Made by a program: the position numbers and the translations under genes
Source of the DNA: CAMDHY01 sp046156265
GTDB taxonomy: Bacteria; Pseudomonadota; Alphaproteobacteria; Rhizobiales; Segnochrobactraceae
Direction: 5' to 3'
Length of the DNA: 64,000 nt
Assembly (NCBI RefSeq): GCF_046156265.1
Contig: NZ_JAWDIR010000006.1
Location: 12,464-76,463 of the forward strand
In this document: piece after piece, positions 8,344 to 17,050 of the stretch
How positions within the stretch are numbered: the stretch's first letter is position 1
Layout: each line of letters begins with the position of its first letter
Notes under the pieces: model-generated
What the model saw: only the letters and a program-made list of their open reading frames with translations
Told to the model about the DNA's origin: nothing
Databases searched by the model: none

Positions 8344-9107
8344 TGGGCGAGCCCTTCATCCACCTCGACGGCGTCCGCAAGGTCTACGAGACGCGCGCCG
8401 GCGACTTCCTCGCCGTCTCCGACGTGACGATGGACATTCAGCCCGGCGAACTCGTCTCGCTGGTCGGGCCGTCCGGCTGTGGCAAGACCACGCTCCTCAA
8501 GATCCTCGCCGGCCTGCACTCCTACGACGCCGGCACGGTCAGGATCGGCAACGCCGCCTTTCCCTTCGACCCGAAGCGCGACGTCGGCATGGTCTTTCAG
8601 CAGGCGCTGCTCCTGAAGTGGCGGCGCATCCTCGACAACGTGCTGTTGCCGGCGGAAATCCTCGGCCTGCCGATGAAGCCGGCCCGCGACCGGGCGCGCG
8701 ATCTCCTGGCGATGGTGGGCCTCGCCGGCTTCGAGCAGAAGTACCCCTACGAGCTCTCCGGCGGCATGCAGCAGCGCGCCGCCATCGCCCGCGCCCTCGT
8801 CCACGACCCGAAGCTCGTCCTGATGGACGAGCCGTTCGGGGCGCTCGACGCGCTCACCCGCGAGAAGATGAACCTCGAGCTGCTGCGCATCTGGAAGGAG
8901 AGCGGCAAGACCATCATCTTCGTTACCCACGGCATCCAGGAGGCGGTGTTCGTCGGCTCCCGCGTCGCCGTGCTGACGGCTGGCCCGGCGCGCATGGCCG
9001 ACCGCTTCGAGGTCGAGCTGCCCTATCCGCGCACCCTCGACATGAAGACCCACGACGTCTTCGGGGCCTACACGCGGCGCATCTACGCGCTGCTCGGCAT
9101 GCACTGA
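8343..9107 (+). CDS. ABC transporter ATP-binding protein (SsuB/TauB-like)
   Basis: This 254-residue ATPase has Walker A GPSGCGKTT at residues 42-50, the Q-loop MVFQQALL, the signature LSGGMQQR, Walker B LVLMDEPFGALD and the switch histidine in FVTHGIQEAVF. All motifs are intact. Its start overlaps the permease stop (TGATG), so the two are co-translated. It powers the importer whose binding protein is encoded at 10671. Confidence 0.94.
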   Translation: MGEPFIHLDGVRKVYETRAGDFLAVSDVTMDIQPGELVSLVGPSGCGKTTLLKILAGLHSYDAGTVRIGNAAFPFDPKRDVGMVFQQALLLKWRRILDNVLLPAEILGLPMKPARDRARDLLAMVGLAGFEQKYPYELSGGMQQRAAIARALVHDPKLVLMDEPFGALDALTREKMNLELLRIWKESGKTIIFVTHGIQEAVFVGSRVAVLTAGPARMADRFEVELPYPRTLDMKTHDVFGAYTRRIYALLGMH

Positions 9108-9110
9108 GCG

Positions 9111-10616
9111 GTGCCGGTGACCGCGCTCCTCATCACCGTGCGGGAGGCCGAGGCGTTCGAGCGCCCGGTGCGCTTCCGCCTGCCGTTCCACTACGGCAGC
9201 GTGGTGCTGGAGGCGGCGCCGGAGATCGTGCTGCGCGTCGTTGTCGAGACGGCCGACGGACGCCGCGCCGAGGGGTTTTCGGCCGAGCTCGCGGCGCCGA
9301 AGTGGTTCGACAAGGACCTAGCGCTCAGCCACGCCGACAATTTCGACCAACTGCGCGACGCCACCGACGCCGCCGCCCGCTCGGCGTCCGAGGTGGGCGA
9401 GGCGATGACGCCCGCGCGGCTCTCCGTGGCGGTGGCGATCGACCACGTCCGCCACCGCCGCCGCCCGGCCGGAAACGGCCTCGTCGATGCCTTCGGCGTC
9501 TCCCTCGTCGACCGCGCCGTCGTCGACGCGCTCTGTCGGCTCGAGGGCCGGTCGCTGACGGAGATGTTCCACGCCAACGCCGTCGGGCTGGACTTCGCCC
9601 TGTTCGCCCCCGATCTCGCCGCCGTCGACGCCGGCCGCTGGCTCGCCGCGCGCGAGCCGCTGGACCGCGCCGCCATCCGACACACCGTCGGCTTCGACGA
9701 CCCGCTGCGGTCCGCCGACGTTCGCCCCGGCGGGCGGCCGGACGACGGCTGGCCGGTGGCGCTGTCGGAGGTGATCGCCGCGGACGGCGTCCGCCGCTAC
9801 AAGATCAAGCTCAGCGGCACTGTCGCCGCCGACATCGCGCGCCTGACGGCGGTGGCGGACCTGCTCGACAGGGCGCTGCCGGCCTACGGCGCGACCCTCG
9901 ATGCCAACGAACAGTTCGCCGACGCCGGCGCGCTCGCCGAATTCTACGCCGCCGTCGCCGCGGAGCCGCGGCTGCGGCGGCTGTGGGCGTCCGTCGACTA
10001 TGTCGAGCAGCCGCTGCCGCGCCACCGCGCGCTTGCCGGTGACGTCGCGGCGCTGTCTGCGTCAAAGCCGATCATCATCGACGAGTCCGACGACGGCTAC
10101 GGCGCCGCGCTCGAGGCGCGTCGGTGCGGCTACCGAGGCGTTTCCGTGAAGACCTGCAAGGGCTTCTACAAGTCCCTCGTCAACGCGGCCCGGGCCGAGG
10201 CGTGGAACGCCGAAGCTCGCGGGGCAGGGGGAAACGGGGCAGGGGGCTTCCTGCTCTCTGCCGAGGACCTCAGCGCCCAGGCGGGCCATGCGCTCCACCA
10301 GAACCTGGCGCTGTGGTCGTTCCTCGGGCTCGAAGACAGCGAGCGCAACGGCCACCACTACGGTCCGGGCCTATCGCGGCTGCCGGCGGCGGAGCGCGAC
10401 GCCTTCGCAACCGTCCACGGCGATCTCTACGCCGGCGGCCGTTTGCACATCACCGGCGGCTCCGTCGCGCTCGGCACCGTCAGCGCCGCCGCCGGCTTCG
10501 GCACCGCCGTTCCTGTGATCGTTCCTGACAGTCCCGCCATGGCGGGAACCGCCAATGACGGAGCGGGCACTGGCGCTGAACTGACCGGCGGCGGCGGCAA
10601 CACGCAACACCCATGA
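9111..10616 (+). CDS. Enolase-superfamily enzyme (mandelate racemase/muconate lactonizing-like)
   Basis: This 501-residue protein starts at a GTG three bases after the ATPase stop. The active-site pattern of the superfamily is visible: KIK (Lys231, Lys233), metal ligands Asp264 (DANE), Glu299 (VEQP) and Asp324 (IDES), and a C-terminal lysine Lys347 (VKTCK). It is longer than the usual 370-400. A glycine-rich stretch at residues 371-379 (GAGGNGAGG) is encoded by two copies of GGGGCAGGGGG, and the final 30 residues are low-complexity. The reaction is probably proton abstraction alpha to a carboxylate, giving epimerisation or dehydration. Confidence 0.8.
   Translation: MPVTALLITVREAEAFERPVRFRLPFHYGSVVLEAAPEIVLRVVVETADGRRAEGFSAELAAPKWFDKDLALSHADNFDQLRDATDAAARSASEVGEAMTPARLSVAVAIDHVRHRRRPAGNGLVDAFGVSLVDRAVVDALCRLEGRSLTEMFHANAVGLDFALFAPDLAAVDAGRWLAAREPLDRAAIRHTVGFDDPLRSADVRPGGRPDDGWPVALSEVIAADGVRRYKIKLSGTVAADIARLTAVADLLDRALPAYGATLDANEQFADAGALAEFYAAVAAEPRLRRLWASVDYVEQPLPRHRALAGDVAALSASKPIIIDESDDGYGAALEARRCGYRGVSVKTCKGFYKSLVNAARAEAWNAEARGAGGNGAGGFLLSAEDLSAQAGHALHQNLALWSFLGLEDSERNGHHYGPGLSRLPAAERDAFATVHGDLYAGGRLHITGGSVALGTVSAAAGFGTAVPVIVPDSPAMAGTANDGAGTGAELTGGGGNTQHP
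10532..10547. repeat. 16-bp perfect palindrome inside the enolase 3' end
   Basis: TCCCGCCATGGCGGGA is self-complementary and falls in the low-complexity tail of the enolase-like gene. It could form a cruciform or an RNA stem late in the message. Functional meaning is unknown. Confidence 0.4.
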
Positions 10617-10620
10617 CCAT

Positions 10621-10640
10621 GATCACGGATCACAGATCAC
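10621..10640. repeat. Three GATCAC direct repeats with 7-bp period
   Basis: GATCAC occurs at 10621, 10628 and 10635 in the 54-bp gap before the binding-protein gene. The spacing is exact. It may be an operator, a repeat-slippage tract or chance, and no regulator can be assigned. Confidence 0.4.
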
Positions 10641-10670
10641 GGTTCCAATAAACGAAGTAGGGAGGATGAG

Positions 10671-11690
10671 ATGATGAAGCCGACATCGAAGGCCAAGACC
10701 GGGACGCTCGCCGCCGGCCTCGCGACGGCCCTCTTCACCGCCGCGACCGTTCTGCCGACCGGCGGTGCGAGCGCGGCCGAGAAGGTCAACTTCGTGCTGA
10801 ACTGGGTCGCCCAGGGCGACCACAGCCCCTACTACTACGCGAAGTCGCTCGGCTGGTACGAGCAGGCCGGCATCGACCTCGAGATCGAGAGCGGCCGCGG
10901 CACCGCCGTCGCGATCCAGAAGGTGGCCGTCGGCCAGAACCAGGTCGGCATCGCCGACTTCACCAACGTGCTGCAGGCGCGCGCCAAGGACGTCGACGTC
11001 ACCGGCATCATGGCGATCTACTCCAACACGGCCTTCGGCCTCTACTGGAAGAAGAGCGCCGGCATCGGCTCGCCGGCCGACCTCGCCGGCAAGAAGATCG
11101 GCAGTCCGCCCGGCGACGCCGTCCGCCAGATCTGGCCGGCGATCGCCGACGCCATCGGCGTGCCGGCCGATAGCGTCACCTGGGTCAACATCGCCCCGGA
11201 GGCGAAGGTCGCTTCGCTGCAGTCGGGCGTCATCGACTTCACCCAGCACATGTATTCCGTCCACGACGTCTACGAGACCACCTTCGGCGAAGACCTCGGC
11301 TTCGTCCTCCTGAAGGACACGAAGTTCAACCCCTACGGCCTCTCGATCATCGCCAACCCGGCGTTCCTGAAGGACAAGCCGGAGGTGGCGAAGGCCTTCG
11401 TGCAGGTGTCGCAGAAGGCGTTCCTCGCCTGCTTCAAGGAGCCCGAGCCGTGCACCCGCGCGCTCGCCGAGGCGACCAGCCAGAAGCCGGAGGACGTCCT
11501 GAAGAACTGGCGCCGCGTCGAGACGCTGATGGAATCCGAGACCAACCGCACGGTGGCCCTCGGCGCCTTCGACGCGAAGCACGTCGAGGCCGACGCCACG
11601 ACGATCGGCTCGATTTTCGGCATCGAGATCCCGACGGTCGACGCGTCGTTCACCAACGACCTGCTCGACCCGGCCATCCGCCTGCCCTGA
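10671..11690 (+). CDS. ABC transporter substrate-binding protein (SsuA/NMT1-like)
   Basis: This 339-residue protein has a Sec signal peptide (hydrophobic TLAAGLATALFTAATVLP, probable cleavage at ASA-AEK near residue 36). The mature part starts KVNFVLNWVAQGDHSPYYYAKSLGWY, typical of NMT1/THI5-like periplasmic receptors. GGAGG at 10661-10665 supports the ATG at 10671 or 10674. It partners the permease and ATPase at 7510-9107 although the enolase gene lies between. The family binds sulfonates, pyrimidine precursors and aromatic acids, and the ligand here is unknown. Confidence 0.92.
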   Translation: MMKPTSKAKTGTLAAGLATALFTAATVLPTGGASAAEKVNFVLNWVAQGDHSPYYYAKSLGWYEQAGIDLEIESGRGTAVAIQKVAVGQNQVGIADFTNVLQARAKDVDVTGIMAIYSNTAFGLYWKKSAGIGSPADLAGKKIGSPPGDAVRQIWPAIADAIGVPADSVTWVNIAPEAKVASLQSGVIDFTQHMYSVHDVYETTFGEDLGFVLLKDTKFNPYGLSIIANPAFLKDKPEVAKAFVQVSQKAFLACFKEPEPCTRALAEATSQKPEDVLKNWRRVETLMESETNRTVALGAFDAKHVEADATTIGSIFGIEIPTVDASFTNDLLDPAIRLP

Positions 11691-11749
11691 GGGCTGCAGG
11701 ACTGCCCTCCGGGTCTCCCCGGGGGAGCAGCCTGGCGGCGAGATGATGA

Positions 11750-11775
11750 GCCCCGCCGCCCTGCGGCGGCGGGGC
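11750..11775. terminator. Strong bidirectional hairpin between convergent genes
   Basis: GCCCCGCCGCC and GGCGGCGGGGC form an 11-bp perfect stem with a CTGC loop in the 95-bp gap between the convergent binding protein and tctC. A second, weaker pairing (GGCTGC at 11692 with GCAGCC at 11727) lies beside it. There is no U-tract, as is usual in GC-rich genomes. Confidence 0.7.
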
Positions 11776-11785
11776 GGCAGTCTGA

Positions 11786-12811
11786 CTACTCGAGGCGCTT
11801 GCGCGCGGTCTCGAGCGCCGGGACGACGACGTCGGAGGCCTTGTAGATCGCATCGATCTTGGCTTCCACGTCGGCGCCGTTCTCGTACATGATCGGCAGA
11901 CGGACCTTTTCGGCCTGGGCGATGAGTTCGGGATCGGTGTGAACCGCGTCCATCACCTTGCGCAGCGCCGCCGTCGTCGCCTCGTCCATGCCCGGAGGGG
12001 CGAGGAAGCCGCGATCGAGACTGAGCACCGCGATCATCGCGTTGAGCGCGGCGTTGTCGCTGCCGGCGATCTCGGTGACGGCCGGAACATCCGGGTAGGC
12101 GGGCAACCGCTCGCTCGTCATGGACATCAGCGGGACGAAGTCGCCCGCCTCGATGATCGCGGCGGCCGTGGACGGGGCGAGCAGGACGCCGTCGGTATCG
12201 CCGTTGAAGACGGAGAGGTTCGAGTCCGAGGCCCCCTCGTAGCCGGTCACCAGCGCCAGCTTCAGGCCGATGGCATCGGCGAAGGTGTTGATGATGTAGA
12301 AGTCCTCGTCCGTCCCCTGCACCGGATAGATGAACGGGCGGTCGAGCGTCTTCAATTCTTCTGCGCTCTTGATCGTCGAGTTCTTGCCGACGAGAAAGAG
12401 GCGGGGCTGCGAGGACGAGCGGCCGAGATAGGTGATCTCGTCGATCTTGTACTGGACGCCTTCGTTGCCGGAGAGATCCGCGAGGATCACCGACGGCATC
12501 GCCGTGAACGACATGGTCAGGCCGTCGGGGGCGCTCGACCACATGGCGTTGTTGCCGATGACGCTCGCGGCGCCGACCATGTTCTCGACCTGGATGCCCT
12601 CGGCGCCGGAGTGCTTGACGATGTAGGGCGCGATCATGCGCGCGTAGCTGTCGAGCCCGCGGCCGGCCGAGTGCGGCACGATCAGCCGGAACGTCTTGCC
12701 GGCGAAGGGCTTGTCGGCATCCTGAGCGAACGCGGGCGGCAAGGCGAACGTCGAGGCGGCGACGGCAACTCCGGCCGCCAGCAGGACAAGGCGTCTCGTG
12801 AGATTTTTCAT
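11786..12811 (-). CDS. tctC: Tripartite tricarboxylate transporter substrate-binding protein (TctC/Bug family)
   Basis: This 341-residue periplasmic protein has a clear signal peptide ending PPAFA-QDADK (about residue 29). It carries the Bug-family opening RLIVPHSAGRGLDSYARMIAPYI, which resembles the usual PxxPGGxxD ligand loop in altered form. It is the last gene of a tctA-tctB-tctC operon read on the minus strand and starts 13 bases after tctB. Bug proteins bind carboxylates through ordered waters and the specificity is not readable here. Confidence 0.92.
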   Translation of the reverse strand: MKNLTRRLVLLAAGVAVAASTFALPPAFAQDADKPFAGKTFRLIVPHSAGRGLDSYARMIAPYIVKHSGAEGIQVENMVGAASVIGNNAMWSSAPDGLTMSFTAMPSVILADLSGNEGVQYKIDEITYLGRSSSQPRLFLVGKNSTIKSAEELKTLDRPFIYPVQGTDEDFYIINTFADAIGLKLALVTGYEGASDSNLSVFNGDTDGVLLAPSTAAAIIEAGDFVPLMSMTSERLPAYPDVPAVTEIAGSDNAALNAMIAVLSLDRGFLAPPGMDEATTAALRKVMDAVHTDPELIAQAEKVRLPIMYENGADVEAKIDAIYKASDVVVPALETARKRLE

Positions 12812-12824
12812 TTTTTCCTCCCTT

Positions 12825-13364
12825 TCAAGAAAGCAGCGTCAACAGGATGCCCTGGTTCATCCTCACGCCGAGGGCCGCCACGAAGAGCCCGTAGACGACG
12901 ACCTCGGTGGCGACAGCGGCCAGCAGCGAGCGGACGAGCCCGAATTTGCTGATGAACAACAGGAAGCCGAAGGTGAACAGGAACACCGCCGGCAACATGC
13001 CGACCAGGAAGATCAGCGCCGGAAAGCCGGCGATGATCGCCAGCCCGCTGGCGAGCGAGCCGCCCTGGTAGGTGACGATCTGCCGGCCGTCGTGGGCGGC
13101 GAGCGCCTGCTCCTCCGCCTCGGCGGTCTCGGCTGCCCGCCGCACGTCGCGCCCCATCAGTTCGCGCTGGTCGATGTCGAGGGAGGCCCCCCGGATCTGC
13201 AGCCCGATGTGCACCAGGAGGAACATCGCCGAGCCGATGGTGACGATGACCGGCACCATGCGGGCCCGTGCCGTGTACTCGCTGGCGATGAAGGCCGCCG
13301 TGACGAAGACGGCGAGGACCACGAGGTCCATCACCGTGATCCCCTGGGGAAGGCGCCATCGCAT
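12825..13364 (-). CDS. tctB: Tripartite tricarboxylate transporter small membrane subunit (TctB)
   Basis: This 179-residue integral membrane protein has four hydrophobic segments (near residues 12-32, 36-55, 105-140 and 145-178), with a charged loop rich in Glu and Arg in the middle. The ATG at 13364 lies two bases after the tctA stop, showing tight coupling. TctB is the poorly conserved small subunit, and the call rests on topology and its place between tctA and tctC. Confidence 0.88.
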   Translation of the reverse strand: MRWRLPQGITVMDLVVLAVFVTAAFIASEYTARARMVPVIVTIGSAMFLLVHIGLQIRGASLDIDQRELMGRDVRRAAETAEAEEQALAAHDGRQIVTYQGGSLASGLAIIAGFPALIFLVGMLPAVFLFTFGFLLFISKFGLVRSLLAAVATEVVVYGLFVAALGVRMNQGILLTLLS

Positions 13365-13366
13365 GG

Positions 13367-14884
13367 TCAGCGGTCCTCGTCGAGGCTGCGCGTCGGTGCC
13401 GCGATGCCGAGCTTCTTGCGCCGCCACATGCGCCAGAACGGCCAGGCGACGGTCACCACCACGAAGATGAGCAAAAGCAGCGTCGCCGGCCGCGTCAGCC
13501 AGAAGAACGGGCCGTGCAGCGTGAGGGAGATGTGCAGGTATCGCTCGAGGATGGTGCCGAGGACGAAGCCGATCGCGACGTTCGCCAGCGAGTAGCGGTG
13601 GACGCGCAGCGCGTAGCCAATGACGCCGAAGATGGCGGCGGCGACGATGTCCATCGGCTGCTGGTTGATCGCGTAGACGCCGACGAAGCAGACGACGAGC
13701 ACGAACGGCACCAAGAGGTTGGTCGGCAACGCCGTCAGCCTGGCGAAATAGGGCGCGGTGAAGAGGCCGATGCCGGTGGTCAGGATGTTGGCGAAGACGA
13801 TCGTCCAGATCATCGTGAAGACGAGCGGCAGGCCGGTCGTCAGCATCTGCGGGCCCGGCACGACACCGACGACGATGAAGGCCGCCAGCAGGATCGCCAT
13901 GCTCTCGCCGCCCGGAATGCCGAAGCCGAGGGTCGGAAGCAGCCCGCCGCCCTCGTTGGCGCCGAGCGTCGTCGCCGGCGCGATCACCCCGGCGACGTTT
14001 CCCTTGCCGAAGCTCTCGGGCTCCTTGGAGGTGGTGGCGGCCTGGCCGTAGGCGGCGATGGCGCCGACGTCGCCGCCGAGGCCCGGCAGCACGCCGACGA
14101 AGATGCCGAGAAGGCTCGAGCGCAGAACGAGCTTCTTGTGGCGGAAGACGTCGCGCACGCCTTCCCAGACCGTGCTGGTGTCGCCGGTGAGGGAACTCGT
14201 GACGGCGGTGCCACCACGCCGGTAGAACACGAGCATCTGCGAGATCGCGAAGAGACCGATCGCCGCGACCGCGAAATCGATGCCCTCGTGCAGGTAGAGA
14301 ATGCCGAAGGTGAAGCGGTCCGATCCGGTGATTGGGTTCTGGCCGACGAAGGCGAACAGGAGCCCGAGGCCACCCGCAGCGAGACCGCGCAGCACCGACC
14401 CTTCGGAAAACACCGCGATGACGGCGAGGCCCCAGAGCCCCATCACGAAGTATTCCGGCGGCCCGAGCGACAGCATGATCGCCCGGGTGGCCGGCAGGAT
14501 AGCGATCAGGAAGACGACGCCGGTGAGCCCACCCACCATGGAGGCCATCGCCGCGGCGCCGAGCGCCCGCTTGCCCTGGCCCTTCTGGGTCATCGGGTAG
14601 CCGTCGAAGCAGAGCGCGATGCCCTTCGAGGCGCCCGGAACGTTGAAGAGAATGCTGGTGATGCCGTCGTTGTAGATCGTCGCGACGTGCGCGCCGAGGA
14701 GCAGCGCCATCACCGCCGCCGGATCCTGGCCGAAGATGAATGGCAGCAGCAGCACCATCGCCGCGACACCGCCGAGGCCCGGCAGGAAGCCGATGAGGAT
14801 GCCGAACAGAACGCCGAGGACGAGAAAAAGCAGGGACTGCGCCGTGAACAGCGCGAGGAGGCCTTCGATCGCTGCGCTCAGCAT
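13367..14884 (-). CDS. tctA: Tripartite tricarboxylate transporter large membrane subunit (TctA)
   Basis: At 505 residues, and highly hydrophobic, this matches the TctA length. Diagnostic glycine-rich segments are present twice, as expected from the internal duplication: FLPGLGGVAAM with NDGITSILFNVPG in the first half, and LPGLGGDVGAIAAYG with LGFGIPGGESMA in the second. It forms the secondary, ion-driven transport channel served by the TctC protein encoded downstream. It is the promoter-proximal gene, with a 454-bp gene-free region upstream. Confidence 0.94.
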   Translation of the reverse strand: MLSAAIEGLLALFTAQSLLFLVLGVLFGILIGFLPGLGGVAAMVLLLPFIFGQDPAAVMALLLGAHVATIYNDGITSILFNVPGASKGIALCFDGYPMTQKGQGKRALGAAAMASMVGGLTGVVFLIAILPATRAIMLSLGPPEYFVMGLWGLAVIAVFSEGSVLRGLAAGGLGLLFAFVGQNPITGSDRFTFGILYLHEGIDFAVAAIGLFAISQMLVFYRRGGTAVTSSLTGDTSTVWEGVRDVFRHKKLVLRSSLLGIFVGVLPGLGGDVGAIAAYGQAATTSKEPESFGKGNVAGVIAPATTLGANEGGGLLPTLGFGIPGGESMAILLAAFIVVGVVPGPQMLTTGLPLVFTMIWTIVFANILTTGIGLFTAPYFARLTALPTNLLVPFVLVVCFVGVYAINQQPMDIVAAAIFGVIGYALRVHRYSLANVAIGFVLGTILERYLHISLTLHGPFFWLTRPATLLLLIFVVVTVAWPFWRMWRRKKLGIAAPTRSLDEDR

Positions 14885-15338
14885 CGCTCGTTGCTCGTCT
14901 GAACGGCAACACCACTGCCGGTCATGCCGCGTCGACCAATCCCGCCGAGGCCATCAACAGGCTTCGTGGCGCAGCACAAAATCATCGTGCGCGTGCACTG
15001 CAATGTAGTTCCCTCCCACTCTTTCTTGAACGCACGTTTCGATCGAGCCAATATTCAAGTGGTTCGGTCGATCGCTGCCGTATTATTGTCTCATGAGTGT
15101 ATATGCGCGACTATAAGGGCCGGCAACTGGAGTGCGTGGCAAGTAACGTAGTCCTTTGGACCTCGGCGTGGCGATAGACGCGTGCGCTGCCGGGGCGAGT
15201 TCCCCGCGCGGTCCGGCTGGTTCTCGAGGCCCGGCGAGGCGACTTTGCCCTCGACCCAGAGGATCGGCGCCGCGGCAAAGGCGTCGCCGGCGGGGCAACG
15301 TGGAACCGGGGGAGCGTCGCCCATTGCCGGACCCCTCA
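14885..15338. other. Gene-free region upstream of tctA, with an imperfect inverted repeat
   Basis: No supportable gene. The stretch at about 14960-15120 is visibly more A/T-rich than its surroundings and probably holds the tct promoter, read leftward. An imperfect inverted repeat spans 15040-15074 (CGATCGAGCCAA against TTCGGTCGATCG, about 9 of 12 positions pairing) and could be an operator. The remainder is downstream of the convergently placed hydrolase gene and shows nothing clear. Confidence 0.4.
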
Positions 15339-16478
15339 TCAGGAGAGCTTCGATGCCAGCCACTCGAAGGCGGCGGGGCGCCAGATCTTCTGGTACTTGC
15401 CCGCGCCGTGGCCCCCGTCCGGATAGATGCGCGCCTCACGTCCCGTCACCGGTCCATGTTCCAGCATGAAGTAGATGTTGCCAATCGGCGCCAGCACGTC
15501 GTGCTTTCCGTTGATCATCAGGATCGGCATGGTGATGCGATCAACGAGGCCGAGTTTCGACAGGGCCCACTTGTCGAAGATCTCGTTCTCCCGCTCCTTC
15601 GACCAGCGCGGAAACGTCGGAGGGCTGCCGGGCGGGCCATAGACGAACAGCGAGCGGCGATTGCGCCCTTCGACCACCCAGTCCATCTCGTCTGGCGGGA
15701 GCTCGTAGCCGAAGGGGTGGCCGGCGGAGGCGACGACGGCCTTCACCATTTCCGGATAGGCGCCGGCGAGCTGCATGACCGAGTAGCCGCCGCGGCTCGT
15801 GCCGAAGGCGCCGATGCGCCTGGGGTCGACTTCAGGGCGGGCGGCGAGCCAGTCGATGGCCGCCATCCACGCCTTCACCGATGCGGGATCCCACGGGAAC
15901 GGGTTCTCGCCGGTGCCGGGGGCATCCATGACGAGGGCGGCGAGGCCGCTGTCGAGCGCCATCTCCGCCGCCCAGGCGCGATCCTCCTTGAAGACGTCCG
16001 AGCCGCACATCACGAGGATGGCGGGCACTTTCCGCGTCGCTCGCGGCGCCCGGTAGAATGCCCGGATCGTCTTGCCCTCGCAGGGTATCTCGACGAAGTG
16101 CATGGGCGGATCGACGTGGGCGTTCGCCTTCCGGAAGGCGCGCGAACAGTCCTGGCTCACCTCCCGCTTCAGCGGCGAGAGCTCCCAGGGGAACCGGGCG
16201 ATGGCATAGTAGGTCTTGGCTGTAAGGTAGGCGCGGCGGGCGCCGTCATAGTCGCGATCCGCCTCGAGCCGGTCGCCCGCCTCCTCGTAGGAGCGGCCGG
16301 CATTCCGCCAGACGGGGACCCATTTGTCCTCTGTGGACGCTTCGAGGCTGTCGACGAGCCGCCGGACCTCGTCGTGGTCGTCCAGGGTCATCAGCCAGCG
16401 CCGGTAGAACCCCCTGGGCGTGACGACAAACGGATTTTCATCCGATTCGATGGCCCGACCTTCGGCGGCAGTCGTCAT
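15339..16478 (-). CDS. Alpha/beta hydrolase (FrsA/dihydropseudooxynicotine-hydrolase-like)
   Basis: This 379-residue cytoplasmic protein has an N-terminal helical region of about 130 residues followed by an alpha/beta-hydrolase core. The triad can be placed: nucleophile Ser228 in GTSRGG, Asp327 in NGKHDVLAP and His357 in DGGHGAGKY. The N-terminal extension and the MDAPGTGENPF segment resemble the esterase/C-C bond hydrolase group that includes 2,6-dihydropseudooxynicotine hydrolase. It stands alone between two long intergenic regions, so its pathway is not shown by neighbours. Confidence 0.85.
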   Translation of the reverse strand: MTTAAEGRAIESDENPFVVTPRGFYRRWLMTLDDHDEVRRLVDSLEASTEDKWVPVWRNAGRSYEEAGDRLEADRDYDGARRAYLTAKTYYAIARFPWELSPLKREVSQDCSRAFRKANAHVDPPMHFVEIPCEGKTIRAFYRAPRATRKVPAILVMCGSDVFKEDRAWAAEMALDSGLAALVMDAPGTGENPFPWDPASVKAWMAAIDWLAARPEVDPRRIGAFGTSRGGYSVMQLAGAYPEMVKAVVASAGHPFGYELPPDEMDWVVEGRNRRSLFVYGPPGSPPTFPRWSKERENEIFDKWALSKLGLVDRITMPILMINGKHDVLAPIGNIYFMLEHGPVTGREARIYPDGGHGAGKYQKIWRPAAFEWLASKLS

Positions 16479-17050
16479 GCGCCATCCTCGATTCTTCTTT
16501 GCCGTCAGGCGCAGACTACGTCTCGAAACCTGATCCCCGTCCCAGCGAGCCCTGCCTGACTGCAGTTAAGCAACGGCCGTGCGCGACGTCAACGGAGATT
16601 CATACACTCGTACGAGTTAGTGAACGCTGGCACGCGGGCGCGTGAGGCGGTGATGCGCGACCTCGCCTGACCGGCAGACGGAGCGACGAAAACGCCGACC
16701 GGGAGGGCGCCCGATGTGCAGCACTGGCAGAGGTCCCCGTGTCGATGTCGCGTCATGCGCCGAAAGCGACAGTTCCAAAAGCCGCGTCTCACGGCTCTCT
16801 CGAAGTCCTCGCCTTTGGATCGGCTTCATATCCCAGGCCAGCATGCGGCCGATCTCCGAACAACACTGTCCACATCGCACCACTTCGCGAGCAGGTTCAC
16901 TCTGAACGCCGCCACAATGGCGTTGTCTGGCAAGTGCCGCCGGTGGCGACTTGAACCGCATACCGCGGGCGTGCAAGGCTCTGCAAAGCAGGAGCAAACG
17001 ATTGCACCCCGTCCCCGTGGGGGCTCGCCAGGGAAAGGACCCTCGACAAG
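16479..17050. other. 572-bp gene-free region with a 12-bp palindrome
   Basis: No coding region with the strong third-position GC bias of the neighbours is seen, and the composition is less GC-rich. It contains the perfect palindrome ACTCGTACGAGT at 16606-16617 and a small GCAA-ACGA-TTGC dyad at 16994-17005, 45 bases before the next gene. It probably carries divergent promoters for the hydrolase and the dehydrogenase. Part of it may be decayed coding sequence, but no family could be recognised. Confidence 0.45.

Noticed and set aside
13514..14902. A 462-codon plus-strand frame opposite tctA
   Set aside because: Composition is charged and repetitive as expected for the complement of a membrane-protein gene, and tctA is unambiguous.
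16617..16997. Possible small cysteine-containing protein on the minus strand (RCGQCCSEIG)
   Set aside because: The short RCGQC resemblance to Com-like zinc proteins is not supported by the rest of the sequence, codon bias or a ribosome site.
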